This document shows, piece by piece, positions 1 through 9,259 of a stretch of DNA of 27,176 nucleotides (the stretch's first letter is position 1; each line of letters opens with the position of its first letter). This DNA comes from a virus. A program made the position numbers and the translations under genes. The notes beneath the pieces were generated by a model. That model did not search any database. It saw only the letters and a list, made by a program, of their open reading frames with translations, and was not told the origin of the DNA. Where the stretch lies: positions 1 to 27,176 of IMG/VR virus record IMGVR_UViG_3300002835_000895; one strand, given 5' to 3'.

Positions 1-422
1 GTCGTAGTTGCACCAGTGAAAGGTGAAGTAAATCTTGCTGAGCTATCACCCAATAGCGTCTGCGCCATCTGGTTATAAACCTGCACCTTCTCTCTCATCA
101 TCATGGTGTTACTGGCAAAAATTAGCTTTCCTGCCGAGTCAACGCTGTAGCCGGGTGAGCCTGTCACGATACCGCCGGAGGAATAAAGACCCACAGTCAT
201 ATCGAACATTTCGTTAGCTGTCGCAAGAGTAAAGTCTTGGTCAAAGACAGTCTGGAATATCGATGAAGTTACTGCAGAAGTACCCGAGCCTGTGACGAAA
301 ACTTGGTACGCCTTCCTCGTGTTAGAACCGCTGACGCTTTCCTGCAGGATGTCAACCAGCTGATTCAGGTAAGATCTTGCTGTCTTGATATCGTTTGGTG
401 ATATGGCTTTAAAGACGGGCAT
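1..422 (-). CDS. Putative virion structural protein, N-terminal part (runs off the left edge)
   Basis: This open reading frame is cut by the window edge; about 140 residues are visible, beginning MPVFKAISPNDIKTARSYL. The ATG at 422 is preceded by a purine-rich AAGGAAAGG element in the 14-nt gap after the upstream stop, which supports this start. The visible part has a helical N-terminus (about residues 8-30), then a Ser/Thr/Gly-rich stretch with a VFVTGSG segment, then a mixed region with several Phe residues (SSIFQTVFDQDFTL) and a run of three Met. No signal peptide or membrane segment is visible. I do not recognise a named family. It is last in a long run of tail and baseplate genes, so a role in the virion is inferred from position only. 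Confidence 0.75.
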   Translation of the reverse strand, partial: MPVFKAISPNDIKTARSYLNQLVDILQESVSGSNTRKAYQVFVTGSGTSAVTSSIFQTVFDQDFTLATANEMFDMTVGLYSSGGIVTGSPGYSVDSAGKLIFASNTMMMREKVQVYNQMAQTLLGDSSARFTSPFTGATT

Positions 423-436
423 TTATTTTCCTTTCC

Positions 437-1141
437 TTACTGTGCTGTTGTAATATTAACACGTATGTCTTGACGTTGACCGGAATTTCTTCCAACAACA
501 CTCACATATGTCGTGACATAGGTTGTGCCTGCGACCTTATATGCAGCTTGAGTTGCTGCAGGAACAGACTGGGGTGTAAGCGAAAACGCTAGAGTTGATA
601 GAGGATTTGTCGATGCTGTCTGATCTGACGGGAAAACGTAGGTTGCGACGCTTGTCTGCGAGATAGAGATCGGTGCTGTCACACTCTTAGACGACGCTCT
701 CAAGAATCTATTGTCAAGCGTGACAATAAAATCGTCATCGATAAGCTCAGGAGGACTGCTAAACCCGTCTGAGATCTTAAGCTGAACAGTGATGAGCTGC
801 GAGGTCGTGGAGTTGAAGTTAAGAGCCACAGCACCCGTGGGTGTTAAGCTCAAATTTGGTATGTATGTAATGTTGTTAGAGACTGTTGAGATGCTAACAA
901 GGCTATTTCGAATGGCTTGAGACGGATTTGTCAATGCCTCAAAAACAGGTGTATTCTTCTCAATCTTTTCCTTACCAACTGTCCTACCATACTGCTGGAC
1001 AATTCCGTAATCAACACCGTCATCAGCAAGAGAAAATTTGGTAATAACAAATCTACCCTGCTGTGCAAGCAGATTCCTGCCGGCGTCCGTTAGAACTGCG
1101 TCTAAGATGATGTTGTTGGTGCTCTGGTCTAGAAAGCCCAT
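437..1141 (-). CDS. Probable tail/baseplate structural protein with N-terminal MGFLD module (short paralogue)
   Basis: This gene encodes 234 residues from an ATG at 1141, with a GAGGAAA ribosome-binding site just upstream. The first 45 or so residues (MGFLDQ, then DAVLTDAGRNLLA, then FVITKFSLADDGVDY) match the pattern at the start of the 313-residue protein encoded at 8296-9237, so the two are likely paralogues. The pattern T..GR..L followed by a beta-strand and F..D(G) also resembles in outline the N-terminal attachment domain of tail-fibre proteins such as P2 gpH. That comparison is a remote, unverified inference. The remainder is Ser/Thr-rich and looks all-beta, with an Ig-like stretch around residues 115-155. 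A fibre- or collar-like role is plausible; the exact function is unknown. Confidence 0.8.
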   Translation of the reverse strand: MGFLDQSTNNIILDAVLTDAGRNLLAQQGRFVITKFSLADDGVDYGIVQQYGRTVGKEKIEKNTPVFEALTNPSQAIRNSLVSISTVSNNITYIPNLSLTPTGAVALNFNSTTSQLITVQLKISDGFSSPPELIDDDFIVTLDNRFLRASSKSVTAPISISQTSVATYVFPSDQTASTNPLSTLAFSLTPQSVPAATQAAYKVAGTTYVTTYVSVVGRNSGQRQDIRVNITTAQ

Positions 1142-1193
1142 CAGTAGTTTCCTCGCTGTCTTAAGTATTCAGTGCAAAGGTTCACAGTTAAAA

Positions 1194-2987
1194 TTATCTT
1201 GCTGTGTAGAATCTTGCCTGGCTAGGCGGAATGCCTAATTTGCTTAGCTTGTTGTCAGCTATCTTGATGTTAATTGTCTGATTGAGCGCCAAGTTGGCTT
1301 CTGTTAGGACTAACTTATATGCGGTTTCATCTCCCCTGCTAATGTTTAGCAGCTTAAGCGATCTCCCATTCTGGTCGAGAACGTCAGGATATTCGGGGTC
1401 GAAATAAAGACGAATTCTTTTTAGTCCGCTCGACGTAATTAAGTCTTCAAAAAAATCACCTAAAATATTGACATTTGGATATGCTTTTGGAGCATCTGCA
1501 GTAGAGACACGAGTGATCAACAGCTTTGCATTTAACTGATCAAATCTAACTCTAAATTGCTCTGAGTATGCTGATGAGTAGCCGTGTGCATCAATGCAGC
1601 AAACCGCGTATATGAAATCGCTGTTTAGTTTAACGAAGTCTGTATCCAAGTAATGCTTGACGGGACCGTCCGCAATAGTGACAAGCTCTTCGGGCACTAT
1701 CTCGCCTGTTGTATAGGGCAAAACTGTCTTATCAAAGTTTATCTCCTGGATCATCATAAAAGGTTCATCAATAGACATTCTTCTAAAAACTTGAAATCGC
1801 TTTACGTCTTTCTGTGGGTTAGACGGAAAATTCCAGCGCATGTACAGACCGTCAAGTGTCTGCTGAAATGTTAGGTTATTGGGTGGACCAGGCGGGACAG
1901 ACTCTACGCATGATAGAGATGTAAATGTCCCTGTCGAGGCAATAATGACACTTGAGAGCGCGACCTTAGTTGTGCCACTCACCTTTGTTCGAATTTTTGC
2001 TCGATACAGCGATCGAAGCCTGTATTTGTAAACAGCACCATAACGAACATGTGTATCTGTATAGCTTGTCTCCTCTGGATTCCAGATGTATATGTCATCA
2101 TATCTGCGTGTTGTGCCATCAATCTGTTCGCCATACTTTTCAATGATGTAGCCGACGTGCGTCAGTGTTTCTGCTCCATCTCCGATAACTTTTGCATAAG
2201 CAGGTATGACAACATCGAGCTCTTTTCTTGCGATATTAAGAGGATCTTCGGCATTCCTTGACACTGACTGGCTTTGATCAGCATCTCCAAATGAAGCGGC
2301 GTACTCATCAGTAAAAACTGATGTTTGCCATCTCTCAACTGTTTTTACAAAATCAGATACGAATAGTGCGTTTATTGAAAGACCTAGATTGATAGCTTTG
2401 ACATCATTAGCATAAGAATCGACGACTTCTTTACGTGCTTGTGCCTTGGAAAATCTAATACCTGCGGATTGAAGCTTGGCATTATTCAAAAAATCTGTTT
2501 GACTTTCACCAGGTGTGCTTTCGCTGATGATTTCAGTGGCGCCAGCTTCGATAATTCTCGAGTTTCTTCCAGTTGACGTTGACTGTTCATAAATCTTTTC
2601 ATCGATTGAAGTGTCATTAACAATGATCGAGTTAAACTTCTTGTTAAACGGTGCTTCTTCATAGACAATATGAAAACTTAAATTCTTTTCTATGAGCGCG
2701 ATCTCGCCACGTGTCAATGTCGTCTTGGAGCTGTAATGTGGCGGTGTGATAACAAGATTAACTTGACGTGGGTAAGTGTTCCTCTCGTAATTTTCAACTA
2801 TAAAATTGTACTCATCTGTATCTCGCTGCAATCCATCTAATGCAGTCACTTCAGACACACCCTCGTCACGTGTGTAATAGTTGTACACAAAGGTTGACGA
2901 TATGCTCTCACCAGCTGTTCCAGTTGGCAAGTTCGTGCTGTAGAAAGGAAATGATATTGTCTGTACTTGATCTAGTGTGGTTGCCAT
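1194..2987 (-). CDS. Structural protein with fibronectin type III-like domains
   Basis: This gene encodes 597 residues. The ATG at 2987 follows the upstream stop codon by one nucleotide, with AGGTG nearby, suggesting translational coupling. The clearest domain is at about residues 364-482: PPGPPNNLTF opens it, WNFPSNP and FQVFRR form the core strands, and IYAVCCIDAHGYSSAYSEQF closes it. That is the Pro-rich start, Trp and Tyr/Asp-xx-Gly layout of a fibronectin III fold. A weaker similar unit precedes it at about 275-335 (IIEKYGE, then VYKYRLRSLY). The N-terminal 240 residues are mixed alpha/beta and unrecognised. Fn3 domains are common in phage tail-tip and fibre proteins, where they bind surfaces or act as spacers. 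The virion location is inferred from neighbours. Confidence 0.85.
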   Translation of the reverse strand: MATTLDQVQTISFPFYSTNLPTGTAGESISSTFVYNYYTRDEGVSEVTALDGLQRDTDEYNFIVENYERNTYPRQVNLVITPPHYSSKTTLTRGEIALIEKNLSFHIVYEEAPFNKKFNSIIVNDTSIDEKIYEQSTSTGRNSRIIEAGATEIISESTPGESQTDFLNNAKLQSAGIRFSKAQARKEVVDSYANDVKAINLGLSINALFVSDFVKTVERWQTSVFTDEYAASFGDADQSQSVSRNAEDPLNIARKELDVVIPAYAKVIGDGAETLTHVGYIIEKYGEQIDGTTRRYDDIYIWNPEETSYTDTHVRYGAVYKYRLRSLYRAKIRTKVSGTTKVALSSVIIASTGTFTSLSCVESVPPGPPNNLTFQQTLDGLYMRWNFPSNPQKDVKRFQVFRRMSIDEPFMMIQEINFDKTVLPYTTGEIVPEELVTIADGPVKHYLDTDFVKLNSDFIYAVCCIDAHGYSSAYSEQFRVRFDQLNAKLLITRVSTADAPKAYPNVNILGDFFEDLITSSGLKRIRLYFDPEYPDVLDQNGRSLKLLNISRGDETAYKLVLTEANLALNQTINIKIADNKLSKLGIPPSQARFYTAR

Positions 2988-2988
2988 A

Positions 2989-5900
2989 TTACACCTGAAC
3001 CTTCGCTGTTAATGACGCTAGATTACCTAAAGTCTCAGTCTCAACAAGACAGTATATTATTTTATCAAACAAAGGCGCAGTCTCAAGATCATTTACCATT
3101 GTTGTCGTACAAAAATCTTTATGCATTAGAATAGCAGCTTTGATGCGCGATCTAATTAGCTGTGATTCTTGCTCTTCAACTGGATATGTGTTTGCGATCT
3201 CTGTCGCTATATCATCTTCAGCAATAAGACGCTCGGGCTGAGATTTTGTGAAGGCATAACGCGGGTAAAGGCCATAAAGATCTTCAACATATGATTCTAG
3301 TGCTGACTGGACTTTCTGGCTATCATACGTCGGTCCTGTGTGTTGTGTGCCATTAGCTCTAAATATTGTGCCTATGCTATAGTTGAAACTATCTACAAAG
3401 ATTGACTTATTGTTATAATTTGTGAATCTTGTTGTAGATTCTTGATCATCTGTTACTGACACTGTTGACGAGCTGTAAGCATATCCAACGAGGCTGCCTG
3501 TTAGAGCATCCTGTGGGAGGTAGTAATCTACTCGCTGGAAGCTGCCATCTTTAAGGACCTTGTTAATGTGGACATTAAACTCTGGGGAGAAAGTTTGCTC
3601 TAACGGACTTTCTAGCCTAAGAACCTCAAGCATTCCGTATGGAATTCCTACGACATATATCTTGGCCTGACGCTCTGTTAGCACATCTCTGTGTGTAGCC
3701 TCGACAACTGATCTAAAGTATGGTGATCTTGCTGCCATGCTGGTCATATCAGTGTTTTTGATTAATTTCAAATAACGCTGTTGTCGATTTTTTAGCTCAA
3801 CTATCGACTCAGGCGTGCTGTATTTTGATATTAAAGATTTTGCTTTAGAAGCGGCAAGCTCGCTACTGGTATTGTCAAATGTTTGATATGCTCTAGTTAG
3901 ATTGTTATACGCAGTTACGGCTAAATCAACTTGAGTGAGCGCACTAGACAAAAGAGTGCGTGTGTAGGATGCAACATCAACAAATGACTCGTACTCGCTC
4001 AAAACACCTTGCACAATTCCTCTAATAGGACTCCAGAAGTTACTTCTTATTGCATCTTTTGTAGACTCGTACGGTTCTCCACCTCTATAAGCTGCGTAAG
4101 TTGAAAAATCCGTGATGTCTGATGTGGTGAGTGCTGATCTAAGACAGTCCGTAATGGCTGTTGTATCGCGCTTGGAAAACTCAACGAAGCCTACAATGCC
4201 GTTGTAATTCTCACCGCCTACTTCTTCGGTAAATCGAAGCTGGTATTTCACTTTAAGCAAACTTAGAATATCCAAAAACACTATATAAGATGTTATCTTT
4301 ATTGCACCTTCTGCTACTGTCCCATCAATTTGAGGAAATTGGCTAATGAACTTGTTTGCTATTCTGTCAAACATACCAAATGATGAGTCCGTGTCAAATA
4401 GCTTCTCAAGAAATCTTCTAGAAGTATCTGCGGTTGATTCTGCATCATCTTCCGTCTGTTGCACTTTATCTGCATAAGCGTCAAATGAGAAGACACCACC
4501 ATTTGAATAATCCGTATAAAGGCTGTCTCGACCAGCGATACTGTTCTTAATACCTTTCTCAAAATTGTCAATTTCTTCAGCATTTCTAATTTTAGCTTTA
4601 TTATTGCACATAGTCCAAACAACAGCTTTAAAGTATTCACTGCTGATGGCTCTAAAGAACATAATTGTTCTAGCAAGTGAGTATTTGCTAGAACCAGTTG
4701 TAAGCACTGATCCCTTAAAAAAGTTGTAATACTCGTCAAACATGCATTTCATCAAAAACACGGCAACTTGATTCGATAGGTAACCTGTGTTTGCAGTGAT
4801 AACATTGTCAAGCTGGTTTCTTGCATTTAAGATCTTGTCTTTAAGTGTAGAAAGCTCGTCTATGTCGAATGTAGTTGCTGCTAAAAGGCTTTTAGTAGTC
4901 GTAGAAGCTGCTTGATCATTTGCTATCTTTACATCAAATAAGCTGTAATTTTTATTTCCTATGCTTGCAACTAGCGGCAATTTATTTTCTGCTCCCGTAG
5001 AGTTGATTGTATACTCTTGAGAGTTATATGACGCATTTCTTAAAAATTGAGGTAGAGTTAGATTGTTGCTAGTCTCACCCCCAATTTGTTCGTTGATTAA
5101 ATTTGCTGTTATTAATATCAAATTTTTTGATCTTTCAGTGATACTTGGCGACGATTCGTCTATTTTCTTAAAATTGGGGATTACACCTTTAACGCCAGAC
5201 GGCTTTGATTTGGCAGTCTCAGAATCGAAGCCGCCAATTGCCTCTGTAAAACCGCCATTGTATGAATTTGTAATTGAATAGCCACCTATCTTGTAAAAAT
5301 CATTGAAATCAAAGCCATCGTCGTCTGGTTCATCAAACTCTTTTAAGAATTCGTCACTAATAAAGCCGCCTTCTTGCCAAGCTCGAGCAGTGCGCTCTAA
5401 AACGTGCCTATAGACACCTAATCCTTGACTTTCATTTACACTATACAACGGCTTTATTATAACATCTGGCTTAGATGATGCTGAACGCTGTGTAACAGAT
5501 GCACTAGTTCCGTACTTGAGAACGCTTACTCTATCATGCAGGACCTGCCCCAGAAGAGTTGATTTATAGATGCCGTACGGGAGAAGGTCATCAAAGTGAC
5601 TAGTAAACCTTGATGCTTTAATTACGTCATCATCATTGTATGGCGTTCCAGGCCTAGTCTGTGTAACAGATCCCGCGTATCTTAATGTGCTATTGAGATT
5701 ATTAGTTACAGTGTTGTATTCTGCAGGATCTGGCGCTGTCTTTACCGTTAATGTTGCAAGTAAGTTTCTGGCTGCGCTTGCTACGGTGCTAACAGAATTA
5801 GATCCTGTGTTGTAAAACGATAGATTTTTACTTCTGATCTTCTCTAATGCAGTTTTTTTGGCCTGATTTGTGCTGTAGAAGTTCTTAACTAGATCGTTTG

Positions 5901-6366
5901 CAATTTTAACTGTGCTGTCTTGTAGGTCTTGTTGAACTTTAACAATGTCATATGATGGGCTTTCTGAGCCAAAGTAGTTAGAGAACGGGACGTCGGCAAT
6001 TATGACAGGTTGATAGCTATTGATGCCCGATCCCGTGAGAAACACATCGTAATCTGTGGGTGCAAATGTGAAAACAATTTCTGTATCAAATGACCTGTCG
6101 CGGGGCGTAAACTTGTTTCTACTTGCTAGATTTGATTCTTTGTCCTGCGTGGATGATTGCGTTGCGGTGCCAAAAGTTGTTTTTTTCGTGCGCTTGTTCT
6201 CGTTTTCTCGATTTTGTGTTTCCTTATCGGTCTCTTGAGAAATTGCTACGCCTGTTGCAACGTTTGTAGCTATTCTTGTTGAAGCTGCTTTAGTTTTGGT
6301 AGATGCGGGCTTGCCGCTTCCAGAATTTTGAGCAACAAGACGTGTTGTTGGATTCTTAATAGGCAT
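2989..6366 (-). CDS. Very large unrecognised protein (1125 aa), likely virion component
   Basis: The ATG at 6366 directly follows the TAA of the upstream gene (TAAATG), with GGAG about nine bases before it. The first 90 or so residues are strikingly polar: rich in Thr, Ser, Lys, Asn and Glu, almost without aromatic residues, and so probably disordered. The rest looks mainly helical, with many Lys/Glu/Asn helices and few of the Gly/Ser beta-repeats seen in neighbouring fibre-like proteins. A Cys/Phe/Tyr-rich helical section lies near the middle (CMFDEYYNFFKG). No signal peptide or clear membrane segment is seen. Its size matches giant baseplate or wedge subunits, but I recognise no family and assign no function. 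Confidence 0.85.
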   Translation of the reverse strand: MPIKNPTTRLVAQNSGSGKPASTKTKAASTRIATNVATGVAISQETDKETQNRENENKRTKKTTFGTATQSSTQDKESNLASRNKFTPRDRSFDTEIVFTFAPTDYDVFLTGSGINSYQPVIIADVPFSNYFGSESPSYDIVKVQQDLQDSTVKIANDLVKNFYSTNQAKKTALEKIRSKNLSFYNTGSNSVSTVASAARNLLATLTVKTAPDPAEYNTVTNNLNSTLRYAGSVTQTRPGTPYNDDDVIKASRFTSHFDDLLPYGIYKSTLLGQVLHDRVSVLKYGTSASVTQRSASSKPDVIIKPLYSVNESQGLGVYRHVLERTARAWQEGGFISDEFLKEFDEPDDDGFDFNDFYKIGGYSITNSYNGGFTEAIGGFDSETAKSKPSGVKGVIPNFKKIDESSPSITERSKNLILITANLINEQIGGETSNNLTLPQFLRNASYNSQEYTINSTGAENKLPLVASIGNKNYSLFDVKIANDQAASTTTKSLLAATTFDIDELSTLKDKILNARNQLDNVITANTGYLSNQVAVFLMKCMFDEYYNFFKGSVLTTGSSKYSLARTIMFFRAISSEYFKAVVWTMCNNKAKIRNAEEIDNFEKGIKNSIAGRDSLYTDYSNGGVFSFDAYADKVQQTEDDAESTADTSRRFLEKLFDTDSSFGMFDRIANKFISQFPQIDGTVAEGAIKITSYIVFLDILSLLKVKYQLRFTEEVGGENYNGIVGFVEFSKRDTTAITDCLRSALTTSDITDFSTYAAYRGGEPYESTKDAIRSNFWSPIRGIVQGVLSEYESFVDVASYTRTLLSSALTQVDLAVTAYNNLTRAYQTFDNTSSELAASKAKSLISKYSTPESIVELKNRQQRYLKLIKNTDMTSMAARSPYFRSVVEATHRDVLTERQAKIYVVGIPYGMLEVLRLESPLEQTFSPEFNVHINKVLKDGSFQRVDYYLPQDALTGSLVGYAYSSSTVSVTDDQESTTRFTNYNNKSIFVDSFNYSIGTIFRANGTQHTGPTYDSQKVQSALESYVEDLYGLYPRYAFTKSQPERLIAEDDIATEIANTYPVEEQESQLIRSRIKAAILMHKDFCTTTMVNDLETAPLFDKIIYCLVETETLGNLASLTAKVQV

Positions 6367-8295
6367 TTAACGTATCTCCAGAGCGGCGTATGCGCCTTGA
6401 TTTTCGCCTGCTGGTACAGCAGTGACTTCTATCTTTCCTTTAATCCTTGAGTCAAGATAGAAATAACATTGTCTTTGTCCAGGTAAGGTTAAGGCTGTCT
6501 TAGTCACACCATTTACAGACACATTAAAATAGTAAGGGCTTCCTGTGTAGCTCCAGGACAGCATTTTTGAGCTAGGCGTGACTTGAACACGTAAGTCTTT
6601 GATCGAGATCGACGCTTGTTCTTTCGGTATGGAGATGTCAGCAAATATTCCTGTCCGACCAGCGTGAAAACCAAGATCTATACCCGATGCCGCATTTCCA
6701 TATTTCAGTGTGGAACCGCGTAAGGAAGATCTTGATAAGAACTTTGCTGTAAAAGAATTTTGTGATGCCTTAAAGCGATTAGAAATAGCCTTAGAAGCAG
6801 TGTCAACAATGTCTTTGGAATCTCTTGATATGTTTGCCAAGACGTTCTGGCTTGATGCTATATTTTCCATTAGTTCGGGTGCTGATCTAATTGCTGCCTC
6901 GAACCTATACAGGTAGCTTGCCTGCGTTGAGTTTGCGTATTCTACTTCGCCAGGTTCAATCACGCCCAGGTCTGCTTCTTCGCCCGATTCGAGATTAATT
7001 CTAGAGACAAGAACACGTATGAGCGGTTTTAGGTTGTTGGTCATTTTCTTAAGATCTTCATCAAAAAGATTATCAAGACCTACTTTTTTTAGATCGCTTA
7101 CGATTTGATCAAATGGTGACGTATTGTTATAGTTGACATCAATCCTGAATTTGGTGATAACTGTTCCTTCTTTAACAGTCTGCTCTACTTTTCTTGCTGC
7201 AACACTGGCAAGAGTGTTAAGCTTAAGGCTTGGAAGAAACAAGAAGCTCGATGATGTTTTTAACGTTGAATTTTCATCGATGTAGTCCAGGCTATAGACA
7301 CAGTCATATTGCGTTAACCGTTCAACATCCTTGATTACAAGGTCACCCGTAGTTACTCTCCCATCAGAGATAAATTTTCTTTCTGCCTGGTTAAGAATTT
7401 GTCTATAAAGCATCACCTTCTTTATTGAAGATGGCACATCTTTGACGATGAAAGTCACTCCAACGTCGTTGATGTTCGTAACATAGAAGGGAAAATACAA
7501 ATTAGTGTAGCTACTACCGACTTCAGTCTCAGTAGAATGTGACATCTTTCTGTTTGTGAATTTTGATGTAGGTGTGATAGAAAACTTTAACTTCTGGCCT
7601 CTCTCAATGTTGTAAGTAATTTGTGCTGTATTGTTATCATCTAGTGCACTGTCTCCAATCGATTCGAAAAAGACAGGGCGAACATCGGTCGGTGTCTCAT
7701 TTTTAACGAAAAAGTTAAACGCTCCGATGTTGTTATCAAATGATGATGCCTCTAATACCAGTGTGTTATCATCAATGTATCCAGATCTTAAAGAAAAGCC
7801 ATTTCCTGGTATGTCATAATTTTTTAACTTTTCATTGTGATTAATAGTGATAGATTCAGAAGTTGTCACGTTGTTGCTAGAGTCAACCTGAACGATTTGG
7901 AACACAAACTGGCTCCTAGCAAGAGAGGCAGGTATGTCTATGTCGTACACAAGATTTCGTCTATTGAGATCGACACGAGGAACATTGAAGACAACAAGCG
8001 GTGATAACTTTGTTTCAAAGCTCTGCAAGAGCTTGTCTTGCACAAGCTTGATAGCACTACCGTTTAGAATTGACCTTCGTGTAAGCTGCGCTTCAGGCAG
8101 CCTTTTTTGACTCTCGACAACTCTAACCTGTAGGTTTAGATTAGGATCGATGCTCACATTAGAATCATAAATCAAGCTAATTCTGTACGTAAAAAGCAGA
8201 TTCTCATCGATGCTTTTATGTGTGACAATAAAAAAGTCACTTTCATTGCCAAATCTTATCGGTGCTGTTGTCAGCTCTTGTGATGCAACGGGCAT
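6367..8295 (-). CDS. Unrecognised structural protein with Fn3-like beta domains (642 aa)
   Basis: The start is an ATG at 8295 that abuts the upstream stop as TAAATG, with GGTGAT about nine bases ahead. The protein is mainly beta. A segment at about residues 265-355 has a fibronectin III-like rhythm (FPFYVTNINDVGVTFIV, VMLYRQI, CVYSLDYIDENS). Another beta unit near the C-terminus (about 565-640) has LSWSYTGSPYYFNVSVNG and ends in EVTAVPAG. Between them is a more helical part (about 365-520). The N-terminal 160 residues look like further beta-sandwich material. It is coupled to both neighbours and shares the Fn3-like character of the 597-residue protein at 1194-2987. A tail-periphery or fibre function is inferred. 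Confidence 0.83.
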   Translation of the reverse strand: MPVASQELTTAPIRFGNESDFFIVTHKSIDENLLFTYRISLIYDSNVSIDPNLNLQVRVVESQKRLPEAQLTRRSILNGSAIKLVQDKLLQSFETKLSPLVVFNVPRVDLNRRNLVYDIDIPASLARSQFVFQIVQVDSSNNVTTSESITINHNEKLKNYDIPGNGFSLRSGYIDDNTLVLEASSFDNNIGAFNFFVKNETPTDVRPVFFESIGDSALDDNNTAQITYNIERGQKLKFSITPTSKFTNRKMSHSTETEVGSSYTNLYFPFYVTNINDVGVTFIVKDVPSSIKKVMLYRQILNQAERKFISDGRVTTGDLVIKDVERLTQYDCVYSLDYIDENSTLKTSSSFLFLPSLKLNTLASVAARKVEQTVKEGTVITKFRIDVNYNNTSPFDQIVSDLKKVGLDNLFDEDLKKMTNNLKPLIRVLVSRINLESGEEADLGVIEPGEVEYANSTQASYLYRFEAAIRSAPELMENIASSQNVLANISRDSKDIVDTASKAISNRFKASQNSFTAKFLSRSSLRGSTLKYGNAASGIDLGFHAGRTGIFADISIPKEQASISIKDLRVQVTPSSKMLSWSYTGSPYYFNVSVNGVTKTALTLPGQRQCYFYLDSRIKGKIEVTAVPAGENQGAYAALEIR

Positions 8296-9237
8296 TTAGT
8301 CTATCACCATGGTAAAAATATTGACAAATGTTGGAGAACCTGTCTCGTCAACAAAAACCTTGCCATAAAAGATGATTCTCTTAATGGGGTGAGCACGGTC
8401 GCTAGAGACTGTAACTTGACCATAATCGACAGCATCGAGCTTGATGATGCCCTCATTATTTGTTTCTAGTAACTGAATCACAAGATCGTTGGTGTCTGTT
8501 GTATCTGTGATCTCAATGTCAACTCTTTGCTTGACAGGATTTGCGTCTGTGCCTAGAGTCTCGTTAACAAGATCTTTATATGTGTATTGATTGAATTCCT
8601 TGATGTTTTCATAACGACCTAGACGACTTTGTGTGTTATTTACACTGACAACTGGTGGTAAGAACTTAAATTGAGCGAAGTTAGCTAAACGTTTATCAAA
8701 GAAGACAGAAGGCGCAGAATTTACTGTTTTTGGCTTATCACTAGGCTTAAACGGGTGTCCATTGTCAATTTGAAATGATGCAGTGTTTGATGAAACTATG
8801 AAGTTTGGACTAACATCTAGCGGGTCTCTGGATGCTATGATTGTATTATATGCGGTAGATTGCTGGAACATATTTGACACTGTTGAGATAGCAGACGAGA
8901 ATGATCCCGTGTTATTAAATCTCGTAATGTCCTTCCCACCTTGAAAAAGGTCACCGTTATCTGTGACTCGTATCCCAAAAGCGTCGATCGGGACAAGTTT
9001 TCCTGTGTCATCTGTCACCAAAGCAAAAGTATCTTGTGGCAGAGATGCCGGACTTTCTAACAAGACGCGATTGACAGCCTCATCAGATGATCCACTAATA
9101 GAGCTCGGGTCGTAATATGTCTGCCCATCTGTGAAAGTTGCGTAAGCGATGGTCAAGCCACCATTCGACAATGACGCACGACCGATGGGCGTCATAACAA
9201 CATCCATGATGCGCTTCTTTGAGTCTAAAAATCCCAT
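8296..9237 (-). CDS. Probable tail/baseplate structural protein with N-terminal MGFLD module (long paralogue)
   Basis: This gene encodes 313 residues from an ATG at 9237 with an AGGGG site upstream. The N-terminus (MGFLDSKKRIMDVVMTPIGR, then L, then YATFTDGQTYYD) follows the pattern of the 234-residue protein at 437-1141. Both have MGFLD, an I/V-rich helix, T..GR..L, and a strand leading to F.D(G). Both also contain the short string ISTVSN further on. The middle is Asn/Ser-rich and the C-terminal 90 residues look beta-rich (DIEITDTTDTNDLVIQLLE). The N-terminal pattern resembles in outline the attachment domain of tail-fibre proteins, but this is unverified. A virion role is inferred from location among tail genes. 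Confidence 0.82.
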   Translation of the reverse strand: MGFLDSKKRIMDVVMTPIGRASLSNGGLTIAYATFTDGQTYYDPSSISGSSDEAVNRVLLESPASLPQDTFALVTDDTGKLVPIDAFGIRVTDNGDLFQGGKDITRFNNTGSFSSAISTVSNMFQQSTAYNTIIASRDPLDVSPNFIVSSNTASFQIDNGHPFKPSDKPKTVNSAPSVFFDKRLANFAQFKFLPPVVSVNNTQSRLGRYENIKEFNQYTYKDLVNETLGTDANPVKQRVDIEITDTTDTNDLVIQLLETNNEGIIKLDAVDYGQVTVSSDRAHPIKRIIFYGKVFVDETGSPTFVNIFTMVID

Positions 9238-9259
9238 GTTGACGCGCCCCTAACTCTAA

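Noticed and set aside
1142-1193. 52-bp gap as a terminator
   Set aside because: No stem-loop with a T-run could be seen; the gap mainly contains AT-rich sequence and the next gene's ribosome-binding site.
4359-4739. Minus-strand open frame of 126 residues in another frame of the 1125-residue gene
   Set aside because: Fully inside a larger coupled gene, Lys/Leu-rich with no motif; a frame shadow.
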